From Morinoia aosen (lineage: Eukaryota; Arthropoda; Malacostraca; Amphipoda; Talitridae), in the NCBI GenBank assembly GCA_030386875.1, contig CM059562.1, positions 20,327,360 through 20,391,359 on the forward strand: 64,000 bases of DNA. Reading direction: 5' to 3'. Positions 11,320 to 24,400 of this stretch are shown piece by piece. A program made the translations under genes and the position numbers. The notes beneath the pieces were generated by a model, which saw nothing but the letters and a program-made list of their open reading frames with translations, did not search any database and was not told the origin of the DNA. Numbering within the stretch: position 1 is the stretch's first letter; each line of letters opens with the position of its first letter.

Positions 11320-12008
11320 TTATTGGGCCTGAAGTCCAGCCTTTAATTCTTCTGTATCAGCTATGTCGAAGTCAGTGATGTAGATGAGGCCTACTGAACG
11401 GTTGAATCGTTCAAACTCCGCTGTCAGGCACGGTGAACCTTCTACGCACGTTAGATCGGCAATTCTCTCCGCCTGGACTGCAGTTAGCACCTTCACCATA
11501 ATCATCATCTCTCGGTTTATTCTGAGAATGTTTTTTGGATTCAAGCCAGTTACTTCTTCAATTATTTTAAGGATGTCAAGACGATTCACCGTCCACTTCT
11601 TTCCAGTGCCGAAAGTGACAGAGAAGTACATAGGAAAGTACTTTTCCTCGGTCAGCACTAAAGAGACGTATTTCCTTTTCTCATAGCTTTTCTGTTACCT
11701 GGTCCAGATACTTTCGGTTCCGTCGGAGTGCTGGATTGCGCCAACAACACCGCTTTTTCGATTTCTGACAATTGCCTCTCAATCTCGGTAATGTCGCTGG
11801 CACTCAGGTCAGCGAGCTTGCTTCTTCTGCTTTCTGCACTAATTCCATTGAGCATCGAATTGATTGCTTCTTCACTCCTTTTGGTAGGCACTCTCTTGCT
11901 CACTCGTTCCCTCTCTTCGAAAGAACCTCCTTCGTCTCCCTCATTGCACGACCGATCTTGTGTGTCTTCGATTCCTCTTTGATCAGGATCCGTCGAACAT
12001 TCTTACTT
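11320..12008 (-). pseudogene. LINE ORF1 (gag-like) remnant, frameshifted
   Basis: Two abutting frames make up the remnant. The first (12008-11658) is hydrophilic, with ITEIERQLSEIEKA suggesting a short coiled coil. The second (11658-11320) contains VTFGTGKKWTV, ILRINREMMIMVK, LTAEFERFNRSVGLIYI and then acidic residues. The second part resembles the RNA-binding middle of arthropod I/Jockey-type ORF1 proteins, which coat the element's RNA. The frame changes near 11658. No CCHC knuckles are visible, because the sequence passes into ORF2 C-terminal sequence where they would be expected. The ORF1 assignment rests on this resemblance and on position. Confidence 0.55.
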
Positions 12009-12166
12009 TTTATTTACCTTTCGAATTTCTTGTTTAAGGAGTGGGTCCCCTTGATAAATCAAGGAGGCTAGTTTTAGTCCTACTTTTAACAGAACAGTTC
12101 TTCTAAATAAATACCCTAAACTAAAAATACGAAAACCCAGATGCTAGTGGGCGCCCCCTCGTTGGT

Positions 12167-12550
12167 TCTACTCACTGACAGTTTATTAGTTTATTAGTTA
12201 GTTTAAGCCTCCCTATCCTCAACAATGAGATGTAAAGAGAGGAAGGAAGAAGGCACCATTTAGTATGGAGTTAAGGGAACGTGGAATCTATGCAGAAAGG
12301 GCACAGAAACAGAAAGCTAAGAAAGAAGTTCATGAAACAAGAAAAAGTTGAAGAAGAAAGTGGTAGGCGGTGAAAAACAGGACAGCAGTGAACCGAAAAA
12401 AAGATGGTCCGTAACACAACAAAACCTATTCTATTTTAACAAAAGAAAGCCTACCTAACCTTTAGCTCGGGCCCTCACATTGTCCCCCTGGGAGCGCTAG
12501 TTCCCATAGATACAATAGTTGTATCCCCCTGAGGGGTCTACTCACTGACA
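12167..12550 (-). repeat. SINE-like family copy 1 with 14-bp target duplication
   Basis: A 356-bp body (12181-12536) is flanked by perfect TCTACTCACTGACA repeats at 12167-12180 and 12537-12550. On the minus strand it starts CCCCTCAGG and ends GGGAGGCTTAAAC, followed by a tail of AATAAACT-like repeats. Long target duplications plus a tail indicate retroposition. Confidence 0.85.
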
Positions 12551-12631
12551 ACAGTCCTTTTACAAAACTTTATGAACATGTTATCAATTTATATAAACAC
12601 TGTGTAATGAGTTAGAATTCCAAGAGGGTAT

Positions 12632-12650
12632 ACTAACAGTACCATTATTA

Positions 12651-12712
<62 letters not shown>

Positions 12713-13069
12713 AGAAAGTTTTAGCCTCCCTTTACCACGACAAAGATGCTCTAAGAGAAGAAGGATGAAGGCACCATTTAGTATGGAGTTGAAGGAACGC
12801 GGAATCTATGCACAAGGTGCATAGAAACAGTAAGCTTAGAAAGAAGTTCATGAAAGAAGAAAAAGTTGAAGAAGAAAGTAGTAGGTGCTGAAAAACAGGA
12901 CAGCAGTGAACCGAAAAAAGATGGTCCGTAACAAAACAATAGCTTATTCCATTTAAATAAAAAGGAGGCCATTCTAACCCCTAGATCGGGCCCACACATA
13001 ATTCCCCTGGGAGCGCTAATTCCCATAGATACAATAGTTGTATCCTCCTGAGGGGACTAACAGTACCAT
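12632..13069 (-). repeat. SINE-like family copy 2 with 14-bp target duplication and (TAA)n tail
   Basis: Perfect ACTAACAGTACCAT repeats flank the copy at 12632-12645 and 13056-13069. The body matches copy 1. The tail on the minus strand is the long TAA run at 12646-12710, so the microsatellite belongs to the insertion. Confidence 0.88.
12646..12710. repeat. (TTA)n microsatellite, 3' tail of copy 2
   Basis: About 20 TTA triplets with one interruption, lying inside the target duplications of copy 2. Confidence 0.9.
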
Positions 13070-13221
13070 CTCGTTAAGGTGTGGGCAGGTTGGAATACTC
13101 GTTATGTGCGAGTAGTCCATATCAAATCCTTGTTCTCTTCACGATACACAAATAACACAATTCGGCACCAGCAAACGTGACAAAGGGAACACGTAAAAAT
13201 TTTGCATTATATTATTATTAT

Positions 13222-13600
13222 ACTAGTTCATTTAATACTCCCTACCCACGACAAATGCAATCTCAAGAGCGCGAAAAGAAAGGACCATTTAGTATGAACT
13301 GGAGAAAACGGAGAACCTATGCAGAAAGTGTGTTCTTACACTGAACACTCTACGCATAGCTACAGCAAATTAAGAAGGGAGAGGAAGAAAAGACAGCAAA
13401 GAAGGCATCCAGACAAGAAGAATCAAAGAGAGCACAAAAGATTGAAATCCCATAGGCCTATCTATGGATGCGGTCACTAAATAGTCGCTCCACAGAAGCG
13501 TCAGTCTCACAAACCTAACAAACAAGAATGATCCGTAACCAAACAAAAAACATCTACTCGTATTTCGATCAAAGGAACTCTCAGCTCAGGACCTCGCAAA
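13222..13600 (-). repeat. SINE-like family copy 3, diverged
   Basis: It keeps the CTCCCTACCCACGACAAA, ACCATTTAGTATGAA and CTCAGCTCAGGACCTCGCA blocks. The middle is heavily changed and contains an unrelated insertion-like stretch around 13340-13375. Confidence 0.7.
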
Positions 13601-13649
13601 ATCATCTTACATCTGAACAATTCCATGTACATTCTGAAGAAAAAATCTT

Positions 13650-14033
13650 ACTAAATAGGAAAGATTAGATTAAATATTAGTTTAAGCCTCCCTAACTGCG
13701 AAAAAAAAAGCATTTTGACGAGAGGAAGGAGGAAGGCACCATTTAGCATAAATTTAAGGGAACGCAGAATCTATGCCGAAAGGGCATAGAAACAGTAAGC
13801 TGAGAAAGAAGTTTATTAAGCAAGATAAAAGTGGAAGAAAAAAAGTAGTAAAGTGCTGAAAAACAGGACATCAGTGAACCAAAAAAAAGGTGGAAAACAA
13901 GAAAAAAAATTTTGTTTCAACAAAAAGAAGGGTTATCTAACTCTCAGCTTGGGCACTCGCACATTTCCCCCTGGAAGTGCTAATTCCCATGGATACAACA
14001 GTTGTCGCCTCCTGAGGGGGACTAAATAGGAAA
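13650..14033 (-). repeat. SINE-like family copy 4 with 13-bp target duplication
   Basis: Perfect ACTAAATAGGAAA repeats at 13650-13662 and 14021-14033 bound a 358-bp insertion. On the minus strand it starts CCCCCTCAGG and ends in an AATATTTAATCTAATC tail. This copy defines both ends of the family well. Confidence 0.88.
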
Positions 14034-15597
14034 TAGTACTCAAGACCTTTACAGTAAAAATAAGTACGATGCAGCATAACAGCTCAATAAAAAGTACTAC
14101 AATAAGCAAGAAAAAATACACAGTAATCCTATAACAACGTAACTCCCGCTAAAAAGAACATATTCTTAATGAAAGACATTAAAAGTTCTAAAACGAAGTA
14201 ATGCGAAACAATAATGATAAACAAAAAAACGTGAAATAACTTTAGATCTCGTTTCTCGACACTGACATGGCGTTTCTAACTCGGGTTGTGAGGAATCCAT
14301 TATTTTAACATTTCATGGACACAGTAAAAGAAAACTGACCGAGTGGTAGCTATCCATTGAGTATTAAAAAATTCATTAATAGCTTCGATCATTATCAGTG
14401 TCGAGAGCAGGTCGAAATCACATTATCGGAACAAATACGCTAGACAATGTTATCAATATCCCAGTCTCTTCACTATTTAAACCGTCCTTGCAATCACACT
14501 TTCAAGCCAATTCATTTTTGCAATAGTCTCATGCGTCAGTACTTACCTACACCTTCCAACGTCTTCCTTGCCTGGCATCATCTTCTTATTTACTTCGTTT
14601 TTAAGATATATTAACAGCAATTTTATTTTTATCCCCGAGTTATCGTTTTGCAGAACGCCATCGTGATCCCGAACAAGATCTCACTTGGTAGAATAAATGG
14701 ACAGATAACAAAGTTGCCAATTTCAACGGAAGCATGAAATTCGTCGGATGAGTTTACTGAGTAAAAGTTTGACATAATTAGAGGAAATGGAAAATCATAC
14801 TAACTTAAACAAATAGCCAGAGTCAATTTTGAGAAGTTCCTAAAAATGATCAGTACCTCATACCACTATTTACGTCACTAAATTCATTACGACTCTCTAC
14901 TTCGGTTCTCGAAGTTTTTAATGGGATTTTATCTAAACTAAAAATGCGATGAGGAATAACAGGAAGTGACTACTTATAACTAAGAAAAGCTAAAAGCCTG
15001 ACAGTGAAACAATTGCACTAACGTTCAATGACCACAAAGTTTGAGAACACTTCACGATGTTCTGCCTCGTACTTTTCTTACATGTGAACACAGCTACGAA
15101 GTTGCTCCACGGTAATAAGGATTACAATTCTTAGCAATGATAGCAGACTTTCTTTTCTTTGACTCAAACTTCCACCAACAAGCAAATATTAGAAAATACA
15201 AACGGGTTCGTATAACATTTGGAAAGTAATATGCCAAGAGCCTCGCACGGTCAGTGTATGATGGCGATCTATTCTTCTACACTCAAAGGATTGGTAAGAA
15301 AATGAACATTGATGTAGGTTATTTCTCTGCCCTTCAGCGCACGAGTACACCCCGACAATGGGTGCTGTAATCCATGCATGCTCTTTTGAATAATCATGAT
15401 AACCGAAAGTTCTGAATTCAATAAGAAATTAACAATTTTCATGTTGGTGAATACGCAGTACTATTCTGAAACATAACTCTTGTTAATAATCATGATTTAA
15501 AAACGAAGGAAGGTAAGAATCCACCCCCCCCCAATTAGAAGAAATTTCATTCTTGGTGAGTGAATGTCATAATTAAAGCAGTAACCAGACGTGCAAA
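14034..15597. other. intergenic, no feature seen
   Basis: AT-rich sequence without recognisable coding exons or repeats, apart from a short C-run near 15523. Confidence 0.4.
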
Positions 15598-15980
15598 ATT
15601 AGATTATAAATTAGTTTAAGCCTCCTTGACCACGAAAAGATGAACCCAAGAAGACAGGAAGGGGGAAAGCACCATTTAGTATATGGTTAAGGGAACGTGA
15701 AATCTATGCACGAAGATCTCCAGCGCATAGAAAGAGTAAGTTGAGAAGGGAGGTTATGAAACAAGATAAAAATAAAATAAAGTTAGAGGTACTGAAAAAG
15801 GACAGCAGTGAACCGAAAAAAAGATAGTATATAACCGAAAAAAAGATAGTATATAACCAAAAAAATTAGCTATTCCAATTAACAAAATGAAAGCTTACAT
15901 AACATACAGCTCAAAACATCACATTTCCCCCCTGGGAGCGCTAATTCCCACAGAGACAACAGCTGTATCCTCCTCAAAGG
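15598..15980 (-). repeat. SINE-like family copy 5
   Basis: Near full-length, from ATAAATTAGTTTAAGCCTCC to the CCTGGGAGCGCTAATTCCCA end block. It contains a private 24-bp tandem duplication of AAAGATAGTATATAACC at about 15815-15860. Confidence 0.85.
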
Positions 15981-18328
15981 TCTCAGTTCATAACCATTTA
16001 ATCAATACATGCAGACACAATAGTTTCCGCATAATACAACCATTTCAACTTTGTCGGATGCCTTCCCAAAGATTAAAAAACGTACCATCTCCCGATGAAA
16101 ACTGTTCTCAATGTGTAAATGTAGGATGTGGGTGGTATGTTATGAAGCAAGTTCTAGTTTTATTTCAACCAGGGGGTGTACTTTGCAATATTTGAGCAGC
16201 TAGCGTTTTTCCGCGAAAGAAACGATAGTTTAGAGAAAAATTGTTTGTAAGTATACATAGAAGGCATTTGAAAAATAAATCTATAAACAAAACTAACGAA
16301 GAAACATAATGAAGCATTTTTCAACGTCGTAAAGATCTCACTTCCACTGAAACAAATGCAGTCAAAATACAACCAACATTCAGATATCCCTCGCCGAATT
16401 ATAGCATCGGGCGAATGAAATAGTAACAATGTAGTAACTAAAAATACTAAAATTGTAATTTTAGGAAAAAGTCAACACTTCAATAATTCCTCTAGACTAT
16501 GAAGAGTATTATCACCGTATCTTCTAACCCAACTGAATCTTGGAGCGAAATATCCAAGAAACTAACAATTGCAGAAGGAAGAACTTATTCCAGACTACAA
16601 TCGCCCGAACCAACTACGCAAATAATCCTAATATGAAGACGGGCAAGTCATTCCCATACAAGAATAAAACACGCAAGACATACCCATGGTCTGCGTTCGT
16701 CAGCCTCAGCTGCGTGTACCTCAATCGCAAGTGAAGTCTTAACTCCGCGTTGGTAACGCTAACTTTTTACGAGCATTGAATCCGTAGGGTTTCAACACGT
16801 TAACAAACAAAATTGCATGGAAATTTTCTTGGAGACACTCAACATAAAAGTGGTAAAAACTAAACCAATCGAGGTAATATAATTAGATAAAACGATCAAC
16901 ATCAACGCAACAGTGTCAAAACTCAACTTTATTTTAACGCTAGAGCTCGATTTACCGTGAGAAAGCGAGATTCGGATTACAAACATTCCGCTTTAATACT
17001 TCACATGAATAAATCTTCTAATTGGACCACTTATGAGGCAATGCGCGGACGCGCTTCCTGTACTCTATTACGACACAAGTCAAGTTACCTCAAGTCATGT
17101 GCGCTAGTCGGTCTGGTGCACACGCTCTATCATGGTGATTAAGGCGGTTTGACAACGATACCACAAATGTTTTTCCTTTTGATGGATGTTAAGCACCAAT
17201 TTCAAGTGACACTTTTAGGTTACAGTTTTATCAGCACGATCTAAAGTTTATCAAGATACCAAAAAACACATATAAACTTCCTTTAAAATTATTTCAAGAT
17301 AGGAAATATTTTATTATTCACCTTACGAATAAATTCTGACTCGCTAATTATGTGTGTCCATAAGCAAGAAATTCCACAATGATTCAAATAATATAATGGC
17401 GTACATTTTTTCGAACTAATACCTTAATATTCATTCGTTTTCTATTGATTTGGAACACTAAACTCAGGACTATTTAACTCATGATTGCGTTTAAATACCT
17501 TCTGAGATAACAACTTGTAGCATAGAAAACAACCTCAACCAGTACTACAGAGCCCATAAACCACCAGTGAGATTTAATAACCCCCTCATCCACAATTAAC
17601 TTGCAACCCAAACCGTAACTTCATGCAAAAGAGCTAACTATGAGCACCTAAAAACGAAAATCAAACCATGAATTTTAAAAACAGAACATCAACCACCATA
17701 TTATCTCTAGCCTTTATTATAACAGTGGAGCCTTTCATCCCAGATGCAGTAACGAGAAAGCAAAAACCAAACGTTGTCACGAACACCATCAAACACACAC
17801 ACACACACAATAAAACGCATTAACAAAATTTGAAGTTTAGCTAGATGGTCCGCCTCACATTTTTTTGATCAGCTATTTTGCGGTATTCTGAGACACTCTG
17901 CAAGTGTGCCCCGAGCTACAATTCATCAAACTTACTATGAAGAAGGCAAACTGGTGCCTCAGTTACAAGTCTTATTTTCAGATCTACAAATCATATTGCA
18001 CCTAATTTGTGAGTCATTTCATGACAGGATTTTATAAGGCAGTATTTATCAACATACTCTTGTTATTGCAGTTATGCTACTTTGAGCCTCCCCATCCGAT
18101 ATCTATTCCAGTTTCTGGAGGGTGTATTCAGTTCTGCACCAAGACAGTGCCTTGCCAAGGATAGAAGCGCTATAACTGTAGCATAGCAACATGGCAGGCA
18201 ACATCTACTGCAGAGCTTGGCAATTGATGAAGAGATCAACCTAGTCATCTCTCCAAGAACTGCAGAAAAAACGCATTATTTTCGAGCGAGAGGTCAAAGG
18301 GCTGCAAGAGACACTGGCTGGAGGTGCA
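15981..18328. other. intergenic / 3' flank of the FYVE gene
   Basis: No exon is seen. There is a short (CA)n run near 17791-17808. The part next to 18329 should include the 3' UTR of the minus-strand FYVE gene. Confidence 0.4.
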
Positions 18329-18480
18329 TCAGTTACCCGTGCCGATGATGGGTTTGGCTTCCATGGCCATGATCACGGCCTGCTGCAGTGCTTTGAGGAA
18401 CGCGTACGCTGAAGGCGCGGCCTCGCTCGGGGCGGAGAGACAAACCTCCATCTCCTCCATCTCGCCTCCTTCTCCGCTCC
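18329..18480 (-). CDS. ZFYVE21: ZFYVE21 coding exon 6 (terminal)
   Basis: Takes the phase-1 junction from exon 5. It encodes an acidic linker and the C-terminal helix AYAFLKALQQAVIMAMEAKP, ending TGA at 18329-18331. Acceptor CGCTGTGCAG. Confidence 0.82.
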
Positions 18481-21400
18481 CTGCACAGCGAGCACCGTGT
18501 CACTAGCGGTTCGTCCACACCATCCTGAGCTTGTCTCAATACAGTTTTCACTAGATCAAAAACTCCAAAAGTTATAGCAGTGATTGAAGGGAAATTACTC
18601 GTTATCTTTTTCAGAACGTGACTGATTTTTAGTTTTAATGACAGTGAAACATAACTACTCCAATAAGATTCCCCAGATAAAACTTAACAGAACTTATTGG
18701 ATACTCTCAAATAAGGTTATCATGTATAATGTTATCTTTAATTGAATTTATTTTCAGGAGAGTAAGCTCCAGACTCATAATAAAAAGCACACTGTAACGA
18801 TAATGCGTTTGTTATGTGTTTCAAGTGGGCCTCGAATGCTAGTGATAAAAATATTTTTACCTGCATCGGAAACATTCTAAAGATCGGATACAGTAATGAC
18901 AAGAAAGATGACCAACGTCTCAACAGTGCAATTCCTTCCACATTTATCTTATGAATGAATATGTTCTCTTCTTACAGGTCTGATGACTTCTCGGCGATAG
19001 AGCATCGTTACGCAAAAGAATTTGACCGTTTATTATCAGTTGTCCATGTTCTTCTGAAGGCCTTGAGCATCCTGTTAGTTTATTGATTTTATGGTCATGA
19101 ATTAATTCTTGTCGGTGGAAAAACTAGATGGCTCATTCAATCAAAGATGTTTTCAAGCTGAAAAAATGATAAGCCCACAAAATACTGAAATCAATTAGAT
19201 CATTAGACTACAAATTCGTTCAAGTCTCCCTCGCCCCAACAACGGTGTTCCAAAGAGAGGAAGAATGAAGATACTATTTAGTATGGAGGTAACTAAACAG
19301 GACATCTGCGTACAAGATATGTTCCACACAAGGCACGCAATGCATAAAAATGGCAAGTTAGAAAGTAAGTTTATGAAACATGAAAAAAGTTAAAGAAGAA
19401 AGTAACAGGTTCTGAAAAACAGGACAACAGTGAACCAAAAATGGATGTCTTTCAAATAAATCGCAATGAAACAATCGGCAACAAAAGAACCCGTTCAATG
19501 AGGGACCTTTACCAACATCATAGTTTCGTAAATAGTGCAGAAACCAAAGCTGAAACACTCGGGTTGGATACCGAGTTGTGTTCAGGCAAGCAACTCGCTA
19601 AAACCAACCTAAGGGGATGAAACTAGGCCAGTCTTCCGAAAATTAAAGAATGAAGCTTCATTAATGATCTATATGTTGTTCGCAATTCTCACGTAAAAGT
19701 AAGAATAACAAACCTAATTTACAGGGCTTTTTCCCCAGTGAAATAAATTTCACAGATAAGAGAGTAAGCTAGTTGGAGAATACCTGAATAACATTGCAAA
19801 AGTGTTCTGAAGATATGAACGAGGAAGGTATTATTGGTTTAGAATTAAGGGACCGGGGAATCTATGCTTAAGGTGTGTTCCCAAGCCTAGCGCACAAAAA
19901 AGCACAACTAAAAGAAATTAATGAAGCGAAGAGTTGAAGAAAGTAATAGTTGCTGAAAAAATATGGTCCGTATCAAAACAAATGAAAATATTCTTGTTCA
20001 ACAAAAAGAAGGCCTACCTAACTTCGAGCTCAGGACCTCGCATTAAGATGTGAGGAGGTCCGGAGCTAAAAGTTCGGCAGGCCTTCTGGGAGCTTCAGCA
20101 TTTGAAACAGTGGAACAAATATCATAATGAAATAACGAGTGCACAATCTGAGTGTTCTTGATGAGATATAATTTAAAGCACCATACCAGTAAGCATAAGC
20201 TTTTAGCGCCTCACCGGACTTGAAGGTGAGGACTATGCAGTTCAAGTCGTAGTCCGAGTCGGTATCAAAGAACCCCGAGTTGGGCGAGTCATCTGTGCCG
20301 CTCGACTCCAGCACATCCTCTGATTCGCTACCGCCGCGGCCCTGATACACCACACTCATTGTTACACCGTAAAAGTTTGCCTAATTTCGACTAAAGATAA
20401 AAAAATTGACTTCTTAACAGACAAATGTGATGATCAATAATTTTAATTCAATCATTTGGAGGAACAAACTTCTCCAGAACCATTTTCACTACTTAAAAAT
20501 CAGAGACAGCCCATTCAAACTGTTGCTCCTAATGAAAAGAATTGTAAGAACGACTTGAAAAGTGGCATCATTTATGAATGATCAACATGAATTGCATAAA
20601 AAGTTGTGTGAATATAAGTTGAAATTTCAACTTTTTCTTAATTTTTTTCAATTCTAAATTTTAAAGTAGCAATTTCCATTGCGCTGCAAATCAAAATTGG
20701 CTTTTTGAAAACGGCACTCAATATATAACAGGTTAACTACGACACGCAACATCTCAATAGTTAGAGCACCTTCATCATGTTCAAAAAAGCAATTCACTCA
20801 AGATAAGTTACGATTTCCAAAGAAGCACAAAGACTAAGTATAAAAACTAATACCAATTCTGAGTAGTAAAACTTATCCAGGAGCACGTGCTTTTCAACAA
20901 CGAAAACTGTCGAGGCAAAAAAAAGATCAGAAGCTTCTCTGTGGAATATTATTTGAAATTGGAAGGATAAGAATACTGTACAACCAAGCAATGTGGACTA
21001 AATGATCTGAAAGAAACTGGACCACTCGCTCTTCCAAGCTAGAAACAGACAGAAAAATTAGCACTTTGGAGTGCTTTTGAAAAAGGTACTTAGCAAACAA
21101 AAGTAAATTTAGGGTGCCCTCCATTGACATGCCAGGTTCAAAAGACGCACCCACCTTGGCAACATGCATGGCTACAAGTCTGTGGAAGGGAAGGTTAAGG
21201 CTGGAGTCCGAGCGCTGGATGAGAAGGTAGCGGTGGTCGGGAGTCAGGCGGCAACTCGACAGATTGGAACCGCTGTCCGAACTCTCGCAGTCTCCACTCA
21301 TCACTAGAATTGCACCGCTCAGTAGGGCCTGAGTGCAGCAAAAATAAGCCAGAGATTGGTGCCTTCTATTAAATATTTTGGTTATCATCTTGAGATTGAT

Positions 21401-24400
21401 AACACATAATTGCAATGGTAAAAAATTCGTTGATTTTAAAATTGGAAAATAATGCAACAAAACCCAATCAAGAGCAGGGTTAAATCATGATTATTACAAA
21501 TCCCTACAAAAAATGGGACACAAATTAGACACGTTGCTGATGTTAGCATGATAGAGCAAAGCAGTACACAAATGGCTACTATCATAATTACATATTGATA
21601 ATATAATAAAATTCTCAACACAATGGTTATAAAAATAATATTTTTGTTGACTTTGATTTAATTAGAAGTTGGTTCGAGCCTCCCTAATCACAACAAAGGT
21701 ATTCCTTAGTAAAAAGGAGGAGGGCACTATTAATATAGAATTTAAGGAACAAGAAATATATGGATGCACAAGGTGTCCTCACACAAGCACAAAAATAGTA
21801 AAATTAAAAAACCAAATTCATACAGCATAATAAAAGGTGAAAATGGAATAAATAAACAGAAAAATAACGCCAGTGAACTGAATGAGACGATTTGCAAAAA
21901 AACTACTTTGTTTCAACAAAGAAAGGCCTACCTAACATTCAGCTAGGAACTTCACATCTTTCCGTTAGCGCAAATTCCCATAGATACGTTAGTTGCATTT
22001 TTCTGAGGGATTCTGTCAGTAAATGGTACAGTAAATTCTTTAATAAAACAGGTACTCCTGTCAGAGCTTCTGTTTGCACTGAAACATACAATGGTGCATC
22101 AGAAATATAAAACAACCATGGGAATTGAAGGGAGAAATATGAAGCGACAAAAATTAACGATAGGAGTCAAAAGCAATAATTAAGTACGTAAGCTAGAGAC
22201 AATATAAATTTGCTGGAATAATCATACTAATAACTAAGGCGCTTATCTCATTAAACTTAGCAAAACACGCCCTTGCGCTACATCGCACAGCTAGTAATGC
22301 TACATATTTATATAGACAACCGGCCTTCAAGGAGTCACATCATTCATGACATTCTATGAACACACTTGCGAGAAGGGCTCAGGAATCCTATACATGACGA
22401 GAAGCATAAATATCCAGAAATAAGCTCATGAATACCTTTCACATTTAAATCATTATGCAGCAACAAGAAGCAATAATTAGACAAGATAACAATTACCTAT
22501 GTTACCAAAACATAGTCTGGCCAGCTAGCTCACTTCCACTTTGACAGGTTTTGACCTCGTGATGCATAGGTAAAATATGTTGTGCTACAGTGCAACTTCA
22601 GTCCTGACAGGACTTGTAGTTCAACAACATTGGACATTTTAGACAATTGTGGAAAACCATGAAAAAACTCATAGGTAGATGGGAAATGTGACAATAATGG
22701 TGGCTATACTGCAGACTAAGAAGTATATTTCAAATTTTTTCAAAATTTTCCCTGCATTGAAAAAACGTTAACTTTCGTTACAACCTGATATTAAGTTCCA
22801 TTAGAACAACACAAATTTTGGGAGCACTAAATCAAAGAAGAACTTGTCAAGAATAGCCGTATAAAACACAACGTATGTAGGACACACATCAGAGGTTCCC
22901 TCCTGTCTTCTCAGTTGAGCGAGTGGGTTAAGGATTAAACTTCAATCTAGCAAGACCCTGCTTCTATCCCAGTCCGGTCCCGCGGTATTATCACCAGTTA
23001 TCACCAGACCGCACCTCTTCGGTGGTGATAGCAAACAAAGAGGTTAAATGAAGAGCTCTTCTACTCACTGAACTTCCTCTAATTAGGCCATAACTCAAAC
23101 AAGAATTTTCTACACACCAATTATAAATTGGAGCGATCAATAAAGATATTTCCTTAAAAAAATCTAACTTGAAGAGGCTAAGCATATATTTGCCAGATAA
23201 GAGCAGGAAGAGACCCCCACTATGAAATTGGGGTAACTCAAGCCTGCAACCCTAAAAAGTAAACAGCCCAAGTTGGGCATCCGGAGGAGAAAAGCCCTGT
23301 ACACCAACTCCAATGAAACACACAGTCGCCCTACAAGCAATCAGGAGGATAAATGCGTAGTTAGTTCTCCTTGAGACAAAGAAAACCCACCTTGAGGTGG
23401 TGGTGGTAAAACCTGTTTTCTTGCGTGGTGGTGGTGGCGCAAGGAGAGCACATGCGCACGGGGTCGAGGAAGCACATCCGAGGCAGAGCGAGGCGTGAGT
23501 TGCAGCAGCCCGCGCAGCAGACGCGGCCGCACCGTCTGCAGTGGTGCTGGGGGAGGTATCACTGGTTTCAATAGTTGGGAGTAATACGCTTGCAGTCCTG
23601 CTCCTATAATAATTATTTACAATGGGGAATATTCTAACAAATAATACACAAATTATTGGCAGAGAATATTTCTCCTATATAATACTTTGTTACTTGCATC
23701 TTCACTTGTGAGGTTGTTCTCTCCATCTCCAGCCACACAAGTCCTCTAAACTGAATGCTTGAAGGCTACATAATGACAGTAATTTCTTAATCTTTTTACA
23801 AGTAAGGTATGTGAGTGATAAATGACATGGGATCCTAAACTTTAGCAGCAAGAGCAACTTATTTTTTCCATTAGCATTTGCTCTAAGAAAGAACTTTTTG
23901 TGTCAAGGAGGGGACAAACTCAGCATTAAGGCTTATCTGAGACTAGTTTTAGGCAGAATTCTTGTATGAACACTTACTCTTGTTCCCATTCAAGGTTATT
24001 TTGAAACTAACATTGCAATGTAATTAAAATCAAAATTAAATGCACCTCCACACTCACTGCTTTTTGAAAGCAATTGATGCCCCAATAGTCATAAAGTTTG
24101 GTGCTCTTGCAAACAGGTGTTGCTCAACATGAGAGTCATATTTTTAGGAATTTGACTTGAAGCTTGCATAGCATAAATGGATTACATAGGCAAAAATGCT
24201 GTATTTTACCCCATGTGTGTGAAGATAAAACAGCTAAAATCTTTGAAATATTAACGCAATTAAAAAATTAAACTTTAGAAATGCACTGGAAAATATGATA
24301 TTTCAACAACTCTCATGCACATTTCATCAATATCCCATTTTGAGACTGAAAAAAATCAACTCTAGTTGGCACTCATTCAACTATTGCATAAAATTGACTC

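Larger units (their letters stand above)
10805..12010 (-). mobile_element. internally deleted, decayed I-like element
   Basis: Read on the minus strand, this holds ORF1 remnants (12008-11320), then directly the C-terminal tail of ORF2 (about 11240-11095), then a 3' UTR (about 10990-10805) whose block GGTTCCTGCATGGATAAGACG matches the 3' UTR of the 5.6-9.0 kb element. The whole endonuclease, RT and RNase H section is missing. This is therefore a deletion derivative, not a simple 5' truncation. Frameshifts and stops show it is old. Confidence 0.7.

Noticed and set aside
18333-18551. Arg-rich minus-strand ORF at 18.3-18.55 kb
   Set aside because: It is the wrong frame of ZFYVE21 exon 6; the spliced frame gives the conserved C-terminal helix.
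22908-22990. Functional tRNA gene
   Set aside because: A and B boxes are degenerate and no cloverleaf or acceptor stem closes.
23341-23571. Pro/His-rich minus-strand ORF
   Set aside because: Wrong frame over ZFYVE21 exon 3; the correct frame encodes the FYVE finger.
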